Source: Microbacterium galbinum
Lineage (GTDB): Bacteria; Actinomycetota; Actinomycetes; Actinomycetales; Microbacteriaceae
Assembly (NCBI RefSeq): GCF_023101185.1
Contig: NZ_CP078077.1
Coordinates: forward strand, 1,889,630 to 1,953,629
Direction of reading: 5' to 3'
DNA length: 64,000 bases
Shown: piece after piece, positions 41,721 through 49,341 of the stretch
How the letters are laid out: each line of letters opens with the position of its first letter
Position numbering within the stretch: the first letter of the stretch is position 1
Notes under the pieces: model-generated
The model's database searches: none
What the model was told of the DNA's origin: nothing
The model's input: only the letters and a program-made list of their open reading frames with translations
Translations under genes and position numbers: made by a program

Positions 41721-43049
41721 ATGAAGCGACAGTCACGCTTGCGGCGCGCCCGAGTCGGTGTTCTGGCGCTCCTGGCGGTGGTCCTCGCCTCCTTCTTCCC
41801 GTCGCTCACGTCGTCGGCACCGGCATCCGCTGCCACCGACGGGCAGATGGTCGTCCCCTCGTCCGGGAACATCCAGTCGAAGGTCGGCGACGGATGCCGT
41901 AACAACTACCGCAAGCACGACGGCATCGATATCGGCGGAGGCGGCGGAACGCCGATCCTGGCGGCCTATGACGGCGTGATCAAGGCGCGAACCGCGAACA
42001 GCGGGTACGGCAACTACGTCGACATCGAACATCCCGGCGGCTACGTCACCCGCTACGGGCACATGGCCGCGCCCGGCATGCAGGCGGCAGGCACGCGCGT
42101 CAGCCGCGGCCAGCAGATCGGCGTCGTCGGCAAGACCGGCGCCACCGACGCGTACCACCTGCACTTCGAGGTGTGGCGCAACGGCAGCGTGTACAGCGCG
42201 ATCAACAACGGCTTCACGTGCCTGACGAACGTCACGCGCGGCAGTTTCATCCCGATGAACTTCCCCGGTCTCGGAACCCCGGTAAACCCCAAGGTGCTGA
42301 CGGCCGACTACAACCGCGACGGCAAGGCCGATCTCGTCGGTGTGGCCGCCGATGGCGATCTCCACTTCCTCGGGGGGAACGGCACCGCGGCGCTCAAGCC
42401 GCGCGTCGTCATCACCTCCGGCTGGGCGGGCCGCGGACAGATCGCGCACGGCGACCTCAACAACGACGGCCACTCCGACCTGATCGTGGTCCGCAACGAC
42501 GGAACGCTGGAGTTCTACGGGGGCAGTCCTGCGGCCGGAGGAGGGTTCGCCTCCCAGCGCGACATCGCGACCGGATGGGGCGGACTGCTGCATCTCGTCT
42601 CCGGGGCCGACTACACCGGCGACGGCCTCCACGACGTCATCTCCGTCCGTCCGGACGGCAATATGACGATCCATCTCGGAGACGGCAAGGGCGGATTGTC
42701 AGGGCAGACGCGTCCCGGCGGACCGGAGTGGAATTCGATGGTCTACCTCGTGGGCGGCGACTTCGACCGCGACGGGCGCGGAGATCTCATCGCGATCGAT
42801 GCCGCCGGCACCCAGTACTTCTACCCGGGCATCCCCAACGGCTTCGCCGCGCGTCAGATCGTCGGGCGCGGATGGACCGGGTTCACGGCCATGACGGGCG
42901 GCGTCGACTACAACGGCGACGGGCGCCCCGACCTCGTCGCGCGGATGGCGAACGGCGACCTTCGGGTCTACCCCGGCGGCGGGAACGGCGGGTTCGGCGC
43001 CTCGTACGTCATCGGAACCGGGTTCGGCTCCTACCTGCAGATCGAGTGA
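41721..43049 (+). CDS. Secreted M23 peptidase with FG-GAP (integrin-like) repeats
   Basis: 442 residues with a signal peptide (RRARVGVLALLAVVLASFF ... APASAAT). The M23/LytM-type domain (about 55-170) has HDGIDIGGGGGTPI, GYGNYVDIEHPGGYVTRYGHM and HLHFEV, so the zinc ligands (H-x3-D and HLH) appear complete. The C-terminal half is five repeats of the type DYNRDGKADLVGV, which resemble calcium-binding FG-GAP/VCBS blades of a beta-propeller. It is probably a peptidoglycan endopeptidase carrying its own glycan- or protein-binding propeller. The ATG has GGGAG upstream. Confidence 0.88.
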   Translation: MKRQSRLRRARVGVLALLAVVLASFFPSLTSSAPASAATDGQMVVPSSGNIQSKVGDGCRNNYRKHDGIDIGGGGGTPILAAYDGVIKARTANSGYGNYVDIEHPGGYVTRYGHMAAPGMQAAGTRVSRGQQIGVVGKTGATDAYHLHFEVWRNGSVYSAINNGFTCLTNVTRGSFIPMNFPGLGTPVNPKVLTADYNRDGKADLVGVAADGDLHFLGGNGTAALKPRVVITSGWAGRGQIAHGDLNNDGHSDLIVVRNDGTLEFYGGSPAAGGGFASQRDIATGWGGLLHLVSGADYTGDGLHDVISVRPDGNMTIHLGDGKGGLSGQTRPGGPEWNSMVYLVGGDFDRDGRGDLIAIDAAGTQYFYPGIPNGFAARQIVGRGWTGFTAMTGGVDYNGDGRPDLVARMANGDLRVYPGGGNGGFGASYVIGTGFGSYLQIE

Positions 43050-43061
43050 TCGCGACCGGCG

Positions 43062-43982
43062 TCAGCCGAGAAGCAGCATGATCAGGAGCAGCACGGGCAG
43101 GCATCCGATCGTCGTCAGGAAGACGGTGTCACGGGAGATCGCCTCGCCGACGCCGTAGCGCTGCGAGTAGTTGAACACGTTCTGCGCGGTCGGCAGAGCC
43201 GCGAGCACCGTGACGATCAGCACCTCGTGCGCGGTGAGCCCGAACACGAACTGGGCGAAGACCCACGCGACCAGTGGCATGACCGCCAGCTTCAGGATGC
43301 TGGCCACGACGACATCGCGTCGGTGACCCCGCGTGCCGAGCACGCGCTGGCCGTGCAACGACATGCCGTAGCTGATGAGGAGCACCGGCACCGCGGCATC
43401 CGCGATCAACTGCGCGGGTGCCAGGACGATCTCCGGGAGTCGCAGGCCTGTGACCGACACCAGGGTTCCGAGCAGGGCGCCGATGATGATCGGGTTCGTC
43501 GCGGTGCGCAGCAGCGTGCGGCGCAGAGAGGTGCGCTCGGCCGTAGCGGCGTCGAGGATCGTGAGCGAGACCGGCGTGAAGACCAGGAGCTGCAGAAGGA
43601 TCACCGGCGCGGGGAACGCCGCACTCCCCAGCAGATAGAGGGAGAGGGGCAGGCCGATGTTGTTCGAGTTGACCTGACCGGCCGAGAGAGCGCCGATCGT
43701 CGTCTCGGCCACCGACCGACGCCAGGCGAAGCGCGCGACGAGGGTGTGGATCAGGATCACGACGACCGCGGCGATGGCCGACACGGGCAGCAACGACGAG
43801 AACAGCATCGTCGCGTCGGCGTGCGCGAGAACGGTGAAGAGCAGGAACGGCGAGAGCACGAAGAAGACCAGGCGGCTCAACACCGGACGCGCGTGCTCGC
43901 CGAGCAGATCGATCCGTGCCAGCACGTAGCCGACGATGATCGCGACGCCCACCACGACGAATCCGGTGAGTGTCTCGAGCAT
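43062..43982 (-). CDS. AEC family transporter (auxin-efflux/malate-permease type)
   Basis: 306 residues, about 10 membrane segments in two inverted halves. Typical sequences are GQVNSNNIGLPLSLYLLG in the first half and ADAAVPVLLISYGMSL at the centre, then LPTAQNVFNYSQRYG in the second half. It likely exports an organic acid; substrate not known. TACGCT (43989-43994) is 6 nt from the ATG, so the mRNA is probably leaderless. Confidence 0.9.
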   Translation of the reverse strand: MLETLTGFVVVGVAIIVGYVLARIDLLGEHARPVLSRLVFFVLSPFLLFTVLAHADATMLFSSLLPVSAIAAVVVILIHTLVARFAWRRSVAETTIGALSAGQVNSNNIGLPLSLYLLGSAAFPAPVILLQLLVFTPVSLTILDAATAERTSLRRTLLRTATNPIIIGALLGTLVSVTGLRLPEIVLAPAQLIADAAVPVLLISYGMSLHGQRVLGTRGHRRDVVVASILKLAVMPLVAWVFAQFVFGLTAHEVLIVTVLAALPTAQNVFNYSQRYGVGEAISRDTVFLTTIGCLPVLLLIMLLLG

Positions 43983-44029
43983 TCTTCGAGCGTATCGAGG
44001 TGCCGCCAGCCGGACGAATCCGGGGCCGG

Positions 44030-45430
44030 TCAGCGCCGGGTACGCGCTCGCGTCTTCGTGACGCTGCCGAGGGTCGCGCGCACCGGGGTGCCGAGGTACA
44101 GACCGAGCGACGCCCCCGAGGCGAGACCGATCCCGATGACGGCGGCGTCGATCAGCGATCCGCCTGCGCCGACGACGCCCATGCTGGTTCCGCCGTTGTG
44201 CACCATCTCGAGCAGACCCTGGAATACCGCGACTCCGGGCACGAGCGGCACGATGGCCGCGGTCGTCACCGCGACCGACGGAACGTGCAGGTTGTGGGCG
44301 ATCAGCACCCCGACGAAGCTCGCGAGCAGAGCGCCGATCGCGCTCGCCGCGGCCGGGTGCAGATTGAGGGCGACGGATGCCGTGTACCCGGCGATCGTGA
44401 TCGCGCTGAGCAGAGCGCTGACGAGGATGATGCGGATGCCGGCGCCGTTGAACACGGCGACGGCGACCGCGATGATGATCGCTCCGGCGAAGACCCCGAG
44501 CAGGGGACCGAACGGGGCGGGGTCGTCGGGCAGGTCCATCGTGAACCCGAGCACGCTACCGAGCTCGAGTCCGACGAGGATGCCGATCACCACACCGAGG
44601 GTCTGCATCGTGAGGTCGAGGATGCGTCCGCCGGCGGTGAGCGCGAACCCGTCGATCGCATCCTGCGCGGCGCCGACGACCGTGAGCCCGGCGAGCATGA
44701 GCACGATGCCCGAGGCGACGATGATCGAGGGGCGGATGCCGACGAACGGCTCGATCCCGGCAGATCCGAGCGCCGATACGGCGACCGCGACCACGGTGGT
44801 GACGAATCCTCCGGCGATCTGACTGAAGAAGAGGGGAACACGCACGCGCGCGAGGCCGGCCTGCGTGAGGGCGGCGGCGAGAGCGGCGATGAAGGTGAGG
44901 CCCACGATGATCGGCGAGGCACCGAGCAGGATGCTGACGCCGACGGCGAGCATCGCCCGGGCGACGACGACCACGGACTGCTGGTAGCGGAACGGCACGC
45001 GCCGGATCACACGGAACGCGGTGCGGGCGGACTCCAGATCGAGCCCCGCTTCGATGTCGGCGACGAGCGCCTGCACGCGCTGCAGCTTGGCGTGGTCGGG
45101 AGCGGCGACGCGCACGACGCGCAGCAGTGTCTCGGGCCACACCTCGCCGCTCAGGTGGAACGAGACGGTCACCGAGTTGTAGGTGACGTCGACCTGCACC
45201 CCCTTGAGGGCATAGGCCTCGCACACACGGGTGATCGCGAGCGTGACCTCGTGAGCGGAGGCGCCGACCGCGAACATCGATTCGCCGATGCGCGTCGCGA
45301 GGTCGAGCACGCGGGGCACCGTGCGCTCGTCGATGATCGGCATGGCCTCGGTGTGCGCGACGTTCGAGGGATCGTTGTGCAGGATCCGCTGCATCGAGGC
45401 GAGCAGTCGCCGGCGCGAGTTCGAGGGCAT
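44030..45430 (-). CDS. Threonine/serine exporter (ThrE) family protein
   Basis: 466 residues. The N-terminal cytoplasmic/periplasmic-like domain carries ThrE marks (LATRIGESMFAVGASAHEVTLAITRVCEAY ... DVTYNSVTVSFH), followed by about 10 membrane segments in two halves. Corynebacterial ThrE exports threonine and serine with the proton gradient. A GGAGG Shine-Dalgarno precedes the ATG. Confidence 0.9.
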   Translation of the reverse strand: MPSNSRRRLLASMQRILHNDPSNVAHTEAMPIIDERTVPRVLDLATRIGESMFAVGASAHEVTLAITRVCEAYALKGVQVDVTYNSVTVSFHLSGEVWPETLLRVVRVAAPDHAKLQRVQALVADIEAGLDLESARTAFRVIRRVPFRYQQSVVVVARAMLAVGVSILLGASPIIVGLTFIAALAAALTQAGLARVRVPLFFSQIAGGFVTTVVAVAVSALGSAGIEPFVGIRPSIIVASGIVLMLAGLTVVGAAQDAIDGFALTAGGRILDLTMQTLGVVIGILVGLELGSVLGFTMDLPDDPAPFGPLLGVFAGAIIIAVAVAVFNGAGIRIILVSALLSAITIAGYTASVALNLHPAAASAIGALLASFVGVLIAHNLHVPSVAVTTAAIVPLVPGVAVFQGLLEMVHNGGTSMGVVGAGGSLIDAAVIGIGLASGASLGLYLGTPVRATLGSVTKTRARTRR

Positions 45431-45451
45431 ACCTCCATCCTCTCGTCCGGG

Positions 45452-46093
45452 TCAGGTGAACGAGGAGAGAGCACGCCGATATACCACGCTGTCGGCTCGT
45501 GTGCCGGCCGTGACGAGGAGGGCGTTGTCACCGACACGGCGGGTGTGCTCGCCCTGGCAGGGGATCGTGATGATCGTCGTGAGTCCTACCCGCCACGCGG
45601 GGACGAGGGCCTCGAGGTCGCAGTGCTCCGGGTTGTCGGTGAGGGTGTGCGGGCGCGCGGCGGCGCGCTCCTCGGGGGTAGAGCGCTCGCGGTCGGTGTA
45701 GGAAGGGTCGTCGAAGGCGGCGTCGCCGAACTCGTCGCGCCAGGTCGGGCCCATCATGTCGCGGAGGAGGTTCTCGCGATCGGGATCGCCCGGTTCCATC
45801 GCGAGCAGTCGCGGGAACTGGTCGTGATCCTGCTCGCGGCCGGCATGGACGGATGCCGCCCGCCAGAGTCGAGTCCACGCTCTCTCCCAGTGAGCCCGGG
45901 TGTCCGCGTCGAGCACGGCTGCAGCCGGCGCGGGAGTCCGGACGAGGAGCGGCGGAAGGTCGTCGCCGGTGGGCTGCAGCCCGTACGCCTCGCGCAACCA
46001 GAGGAGTTCGAAGAGCGCATGCGGTGCGTCTTCGATACGGATGACCATGTCGTGCGGCCAGGGGTTACCGGGGATCGGATTCACGGATCGCAT
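45452..46093 (-). CDS. Hypothetical protein
   Basis: 213 residues, soluble, acidic. It has a Trp-rich middle (HWERAWTRLWRAASVHAG, MMGPTWRDEFGDAAFDD) and a C-terminal strand-rich region (AWRVGLTTIITIPCQGEHTRRVGDNALLVTAG). I do not recognise the family. It sits 21 bp from the ThrE gene start on the same strand and may share its transcript. A TGTACT hexamer 6 nt before the ATG is a weak leaderless-promoter candidate. Confidence 0.65.
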   Translation of the reverse strand: MRSVNPIPGNPWPHDMVIRIEDAPHALFELLWLREAYGLQPTGDDLPPLLVRTPAPAAAVLDADTRAHWERAWTRLWRAASVHAGREQDHDQFPRLLAMEPGDPDRENLLRDMMGPTWRDEFGDAAFDDPSYTDRERSTPEERAAARPHTLTDNPEHCDLEALVPAWRVGLTTIITIPCQGEHTRRVGDNALLVTAGTRADSVVYRRALSSFT

Positions 46094-46170
46094 CGGAGAA
46101 GTACACCCGAGATGCGCGCCGGGCGAAAGACCTCCCGGGGCTATTGCGCTCCAGGCCAGCGGATGCCCGC

Positions 46171-46289
46171 GGGCAAAGCAAAACCCCCGCCATGTAGAAG
46201 CTAGGCGAGGGTTTCTGGGCTGATTGTAATGATCAGCCGCCTTGTGGCTCCGACCGGCATCGATCCGGTGACCTTTCGATTTTCAGTCG
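46171..46289. repeat. Left direct repeat (att-like)
   Basis: 119 bp, identical to 48744-48859 except for one extra GCC triplet in the stretch just before the tRNA 3' end. It contains the terminator hairpin (46180-46214) and a tRNA-Phe 3' remnant (46245-46289). Confidence 0.93.
46245..46289 (-). pseudogene. tRNA-Phe 3' remnant
   Basis: 45 nt equal to positions 29-73 of the intact tRNA-Phe at 48815-48887, i.e. from the anticodon stem to the discriminator. The 5' part is missing; similarity stops abruptly at 46289, marking the islet boundary. Confidence 0.92.
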
Positions 46290-46421
46290 GATTTCGTGGG
46301 CTAACAGGTGCTCGTTGGTCGCCGTCAGCCGATTGACTCCGCCGGGGTTGTGACGGTTTTGGTCGCGACTGGTTGAGAGCGATCTCAGCGGAGCTAGCGG
46401 CACAGAACCGGTGCACAGCGC

Positions 46422-47066
46422 TCACATCGTATTCGCCGTTTGCGGCCCGCTCAAATTGATTGCTGCCTTCCTGGTGCGGACGTAAGTCAGGACAGCAGCC
46501 GTGAAATCTCCGGACTGCATTTGTAGATCTATGAGCTCGCCGAGCCTATCGCGTGTGTAGCCCTGCGAGGACTCGTAGCGCCGGAGCAGGCCTTCGATCT
46601 CCCGCAGCGTTCGATCTCGCGCTTCCACCCTGTGGGAATCGTTAAGTTCGAGTTCGTTTAACGTGTAGTCGCCGCGGTCAGAAACCCCGAATACAAGGGG
46701 GCCAAGAAACGAAAGGTGCTCTTGAATGGCGTCTTCGTATGGGTTGACGAATGGAAGGGCAGGGTCCCATTTTGCACCCTTCGCCTGGTTGCAACGCGAG
46801 CAGGCGAGCGTGAGATTCGCCCATTCGACGACCAGCTCGGGGAAGATCCTCTTGGGTCTAAAATGTTCTATATCACCGTATGATACAGCCAACATCTTTG
46901 CCTCGCAGTAGGCACATTTTCCAGCTGTCTCGCTCGCGAGTGCTTGCTTGATGGCGTCAATGGCCCAGGGGCGGGTCCTCTGACCTGATTCGAGATAGCG
47001 AGCCGTCCAGCGTTCGGCATTCTCTTTCAGAGAATCTGGCGCGGCAGACTTCTCCAGCTGTCTCAC
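46422..47066 (-). CDS. ptuB: Septu HNH endonuclease (PtuB)
   Basis: 214 residues from a GTG that overlaps the ptuA stop (GTGA), so the pair is translationally coupled. The HNH/zinc core is clear: KCAYCEAKM (CxxC), DIEHFRPK (catalytic His), WANLTLACSRCNQAKGAKWDP (second CxxC and the N-x-K metal helix), then PFVNPYED and a long helical tail. This order is that of PtuB and the related HNH proteins of retron systems. With PtuA it forms the Septu anti-phage complex, in which the nuclease cleaves DNA after infection sensing. Codon usage has many A/T third positions unlike the neighbours, pointing to transfer. Confidence 0.88.
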   Translation of the reverse strand: MRQLEKSAAPDSLKENAERWTARYLESGQRTRPWAIDAIKQALASETAGKCAYCEAKMLAVSYGDIEHFRPKRIFPELVVEWANLTLACSRCNQAKGAKWDPALPFVNPYEDAIQEHLSFLGPLVFGVSDRGDYTLNELELNDSHRVEARDRTLREIEGLLRRYESSQGYTRDRLGELIDLQMQSGDFTAAVLTYVRTRKAAINLSGPQTANTM

Positions 47067-48538
47067 GCCTCATCCATCCTGTTCGATGAATCGTTCAGGT
47101 TCTCTGCCACAGCATCAGTGACAGAAGGCATCGTAAGCCTCAGCCCAGCAGCGTTCAGGCTGTCGAGAAGATCCTGCATCGACGCAGAGTCCTTCGGCCG
47201 GCCCTGAAAGTCGTCGAGGATCGACTCGAGACTGCGCTCTGCCCAGATCGGGATGGTGGTACCTACGCCGAGAACGTCATTGAGTATTTCGTCTGCAGTG
47301 AATGCTTGCTCCTCCAGATCGAGTTTCTCCGTGTAAACCTTGCCATTCTTCCGTCGTCGAAGTGCATAAACCGAAGCGGCACGAGTTGACGTCACGACGA
47401 ACGGGCTGTGCGTAGCGACCACGAAGTGGACTGATGGGAAGGCCTCCAGCAAAGACGGAAGGATCGATCTCTGAAGCGAGGGATGTAGGTGATTTTCTGG
47501 CTCGTCAAAGCAAACTGTGAAACGACCAGAGGATTCGAATGAAGTTAGGTAAATTTGCCAGGCTAGGCTCAAAATCGCCGCAATACCCCCGGAGGACGCT
47601 TCCAGAGCGAAAGGGCCGCTCGCGGATTGCAGGATCACTTCGCCTTGGTCAATTCGCAGGCCCTTAAAGCCGAGACTCTCAGGGAAAAGTTTCTCGAGGA
47701 TCTTCTGAAACCCATTCCAGACTTCGGCGGCACGAGGATCTCGCGCGAGAACTGCACTGCCCTCGCCATAGAGAGCCGCCGCGATAAGAGCCTCCTTGAT
47801 GAGCAGGCTTGGACTCTTCACCACCATGTGCGGGATCCACAGGTTCTTGATCTGTTCGCGGTACATGCGCGCGATCTCGGAGGCTGAATTGAACCTCGGA
47901 GGGATACTCTCAACTCGCTGATATGGGCCGATCAAACGCTGGGCATCCAAGTACATGCCAGCCACGCGGCGGTACGGCACGATTTCCGGGGCAAACGACG
48001 GCTGATCCTGATGCTGCCATTGCCTGATGCCGACGTGGGCGCTGGCGCCAGACGCGAAGGTGATGGTGCCGATCTTGTCGATTTCTCCGCTCGTGGCCGG
48101 CCGGCGACGTCCATGCTTGAAGAAGAAGCCCTCCTTGTCGCGGGTTGGTGTTCCAACGAACTCGGTTCCCTGCTCGAACGTTTGGCCGAGTACCTGGAGT
48201 AGTGAGGTTTTGCCAGTTCCGTTCTCTCCGGTGATCAGAGTTAGTTGGGCACTGAGATCAATATCGACGCGATCGAACTGCCTCCAGTCCCTGATCGTCA
48301 ATCTCCTGAGGCCGTACTCGTCTGGCTCCTGAGAGCTCGATCCCGGGCCGCCGTAATACCCCGAGCTTTCACGCATTCCGTACGCGTATGCGCGATAGTA
48401 GTTGGCCTGTTCCTCGGAGAGCTCCCAGCGAGCTACGCCCTCCGGTAGCGGACCAAACAGGAAGGCCAAAGTGGCGCGAACGTCCTTCTCTGATGTGCCG
48501 AACTCGACGGCGAGAAGCGCAGGGGTGATCTCGGTCAT
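47063..48538 (-). CDS. ptuA: Septu AAA-family ATPase (PtuA)
   Basis: 491 residues. About 75 N-terminal residues (ITPALLAVEFGTSEKDVRATLAFLFG ... SSGYYGG) precede the ATPase and look like a small helix-turn-helix-type domain. The ATPase has Walker A GENGTGKTSLL, the ABC-like signature LEASSGGIAAILSLAWQ, Walker B FTVCFDEPENHLHPSLQ and the switch ATHSPFVV, i.e. an SMC/OLD-like AAA_15/21 ATPase. In Septu it oligomerises and holds the nuclease inactive until ATP or infection cues change. TAACGT (48545-48550) lies 6 nt before the ATG, and a palindrome covers the -35. Confidence 0.88.
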   Translation of the reverse strand: MTEITPALLAVEFGTSEKDVRATLAFLFGPLPEGVARWELSEEQANYYRAYAYGMRESSGYYGGPGSSSQEPDEYGLRRLTIRDWRQFDRVDIDLSAQLTLITGENGTGKTSLLQVLGQTFEQGTEFVGTPTRDKEGFFFKHGRRRPATSGEIDKIGTITFASGASAHVGIRQWQHQDQPSFAPEIVPYRRVAGMYLDAQRLIGPYQRVESIPPRFNSASEIARMYREQIKNLWIPHMVVKSPSLLIKEALIAAALYGEGSAVLARDPRAAEVWNGFQKILEKLFPESLGFKGLRIDQGEVILQSASGPFALEASSGGIAAILSLAWQIYLTSFESSGRFTVCFDEPENHLHPSLQRSILPSLLEAFPSVHFVVATHSPFVVTSTRAASVYALRRRKNGKVYTEKLDLEEQAFTADEILNDVLGVGTTIPIWAERSLESILDDFQGRPKDSASMQDLLDSLNAAGLRLTMPSVTDAVAENLNDSSNRMDEA

Positions 48539-48544
48539 GTACTG

Positions 48545-48578
48545 ACGTTATCGCCTCGCTCCCTAACCGCACGGTTAG
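48545..48578 (-). promoter_or_regulatory. ptuAB promoter with palindromic operator candidate
   Basis: -10-like TAACGT at 48545-48550, 6 nt from the ATG (leaderless). CTAACCG-CA-CGGTTAG (48563-48578) is a perfect inverted repeat with 7-bp arms placed where the -35 should be, a natural site for a repressor. Confidence 0.6.
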
Positions 48579-48743
48579 CGTGGGCGGCGACAAGCGAAGA
48601 TCAGACTCACGGTAGATTCTCGTTCGGGCTGCCGGCCCGGGCGCTTCGCCTCGCTGCGTTCGCTCGACGTTCGCGAGTTCCGCTCGATCGACGAGGGCTA
48701 GAACAGGCCGGTGCTCGATACCTCATCGCCTATCGAACCGCCA
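48579..48743. other. Islet spacer without genes
   Basis: About 165 bp between the ptuA operator and the right repeat. No reading frame or RNA gene recognised. Confidence 0.6.
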
Positions 48744-48859
48744 GGGCAAAGCAAAACCCCCGCCATGTAGAAGCTAGGCGAGGGTTTCTGGGCTGATTGT
48801 AATGATCAGCCTTGTGGCTCCGACCGGCATCGATCCGGTGACCTTTCGATTTTCAGTCG
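48744..48859. repeat. Right direct repeat (att-like)
   Basis: 116 bp matching 46171-46289 apart from a 3-bp gap. It overlaps the 3' 45 nt of the intact tRNA-Phe gene and its terminator. Confidence 0.93.
48753..48787 (-). terminator. Terminator of the tRNA genes
   Basis: On the minus strand AAACCCTCGCC pairs with GGCGGGGGTTT (one G-U) around a 12-nt loop and is followed by a T-rich end, just after tRNA-Phe. A second copy lies at 46180-46214 in the left repeat. Confidence 0.85.
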
Positions 48860-48887
48860 AACGCTCTACCAACTGAGCTACAGAGCC
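48815..48887 (-). tRNA. tRNA-Phe (GAA)
   Basis: 73 nt, full cloverleaf. Acceptor GGCTCTG pairs with CGGAGCC (one T-G pair), D-arm GCTCAGTTGGTAGAGC, anticodon loop CTGAAAA with GAA, T-arm GGTTCG-like CCGGATCGATGCCGG, discriminator A. CCA is not encoded. Its 3' part is the insertion site of the Septu islet. Confidence 0.96.
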
Positions 48888-48957
48888 GCGCGACCGGCGA
48901 ACCTGTCGCGTCCTAGACGAAGAGCCCTCTCCGAAGAAAGAGCTCATCGCACGGAGC

Positions 48958-49031
48958 GACCCTGACGGGACTTGAACCCGCGACCTCCGCCGTGACAGGG
49001 CGGCACGCTAACCAACTGCGCTACAGGGCCA
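48958..49031 (-). tRNA. tRNA-Asp (GTC)
   Basis: 74 nt; acceptor GGCCCTG pairs with CAGGGTC, anticodon loop CTGTCAC with GTC, T-arm GCGGGTTCAAGTCCCGT, discriminator G. CCA is not encoded. Confidence 0.96.
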
Positions 49032-49060
49032 TACTTGTTTTCAATTATATCGGACGTGGT

Positions 49061-49133
49061 GACCCCAACGGGATTCGAACCCGTGCTACCGCCGTGAAAG
49101 GGCGGCGTCCTAGGCCGCTAAACGATGGGGCCG
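49061..49133 (-). tRNA. tRNA-Glu (TTC)
   Basis: 73 nt; acceptor GGCCCCA pairs with TGGGGTC, anticodon loop CTTTCAC with TTC, T-arm ACGGGTTCGAATCCCGT, discriminator A. CCA is not encoded. First of the Glu-Asp-Phe set transcribed to the left. Confidence 0.96.
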
Positions 49134-49341
49134 AGTCAGTCCCGGGGGACTTCCTTGCCGACGCTCAAGCATAAGCGATAGTCGGGGCAAATCGCGAATC
49201 GAGGGCGAGTCAGCGCGCTCCCGGGCGTGTTCCGGGAGACGATGTACCCGTCAGCATGCCCTTCGACCGACCCGCGCGCCCTGGTGCGCATGTGAAAGTT
49301 GTTGTTACTGTGACATGTGTGAAACCGGCGGAAGGGGCCGT

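Larger units (their letters stand above)
46171..48859. mobile_element. Septu defence islet inserted at tRNA-Phe, bounded by ~116-bp direct repeats
   Basis: A 2.7-kb segment lies between two near-identical direct repeats (46171-46289 and 48744-48859), each containing the last 45 nt of tRNA-Phe and its terminator. The intact tRNA is at the right end, and the left copy is the displaced 3' remnant. This is the usual outcome of integration into a tRNA 3' half. Inside are only ptuA and ptuB, visibly less GC-rich than their surroundings. There is no integrase, excisionase or phage gene. The repeat is longer than usual att cores. Confidence 0.8.

Noticed and set aside
46422..48538. Retron with Septu-like effectors
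   Set aside because: PtuA/PtuB-type proteins also occur in retrons, but no reverse transcriptase frame or msr/msd-like RNA region is present between the repeats.
46171..48859. Prophage or integrative plasmid remnant
   Set aside because: No phage structural, replication or integrase genes; only two defence genes within 2.7 kb.
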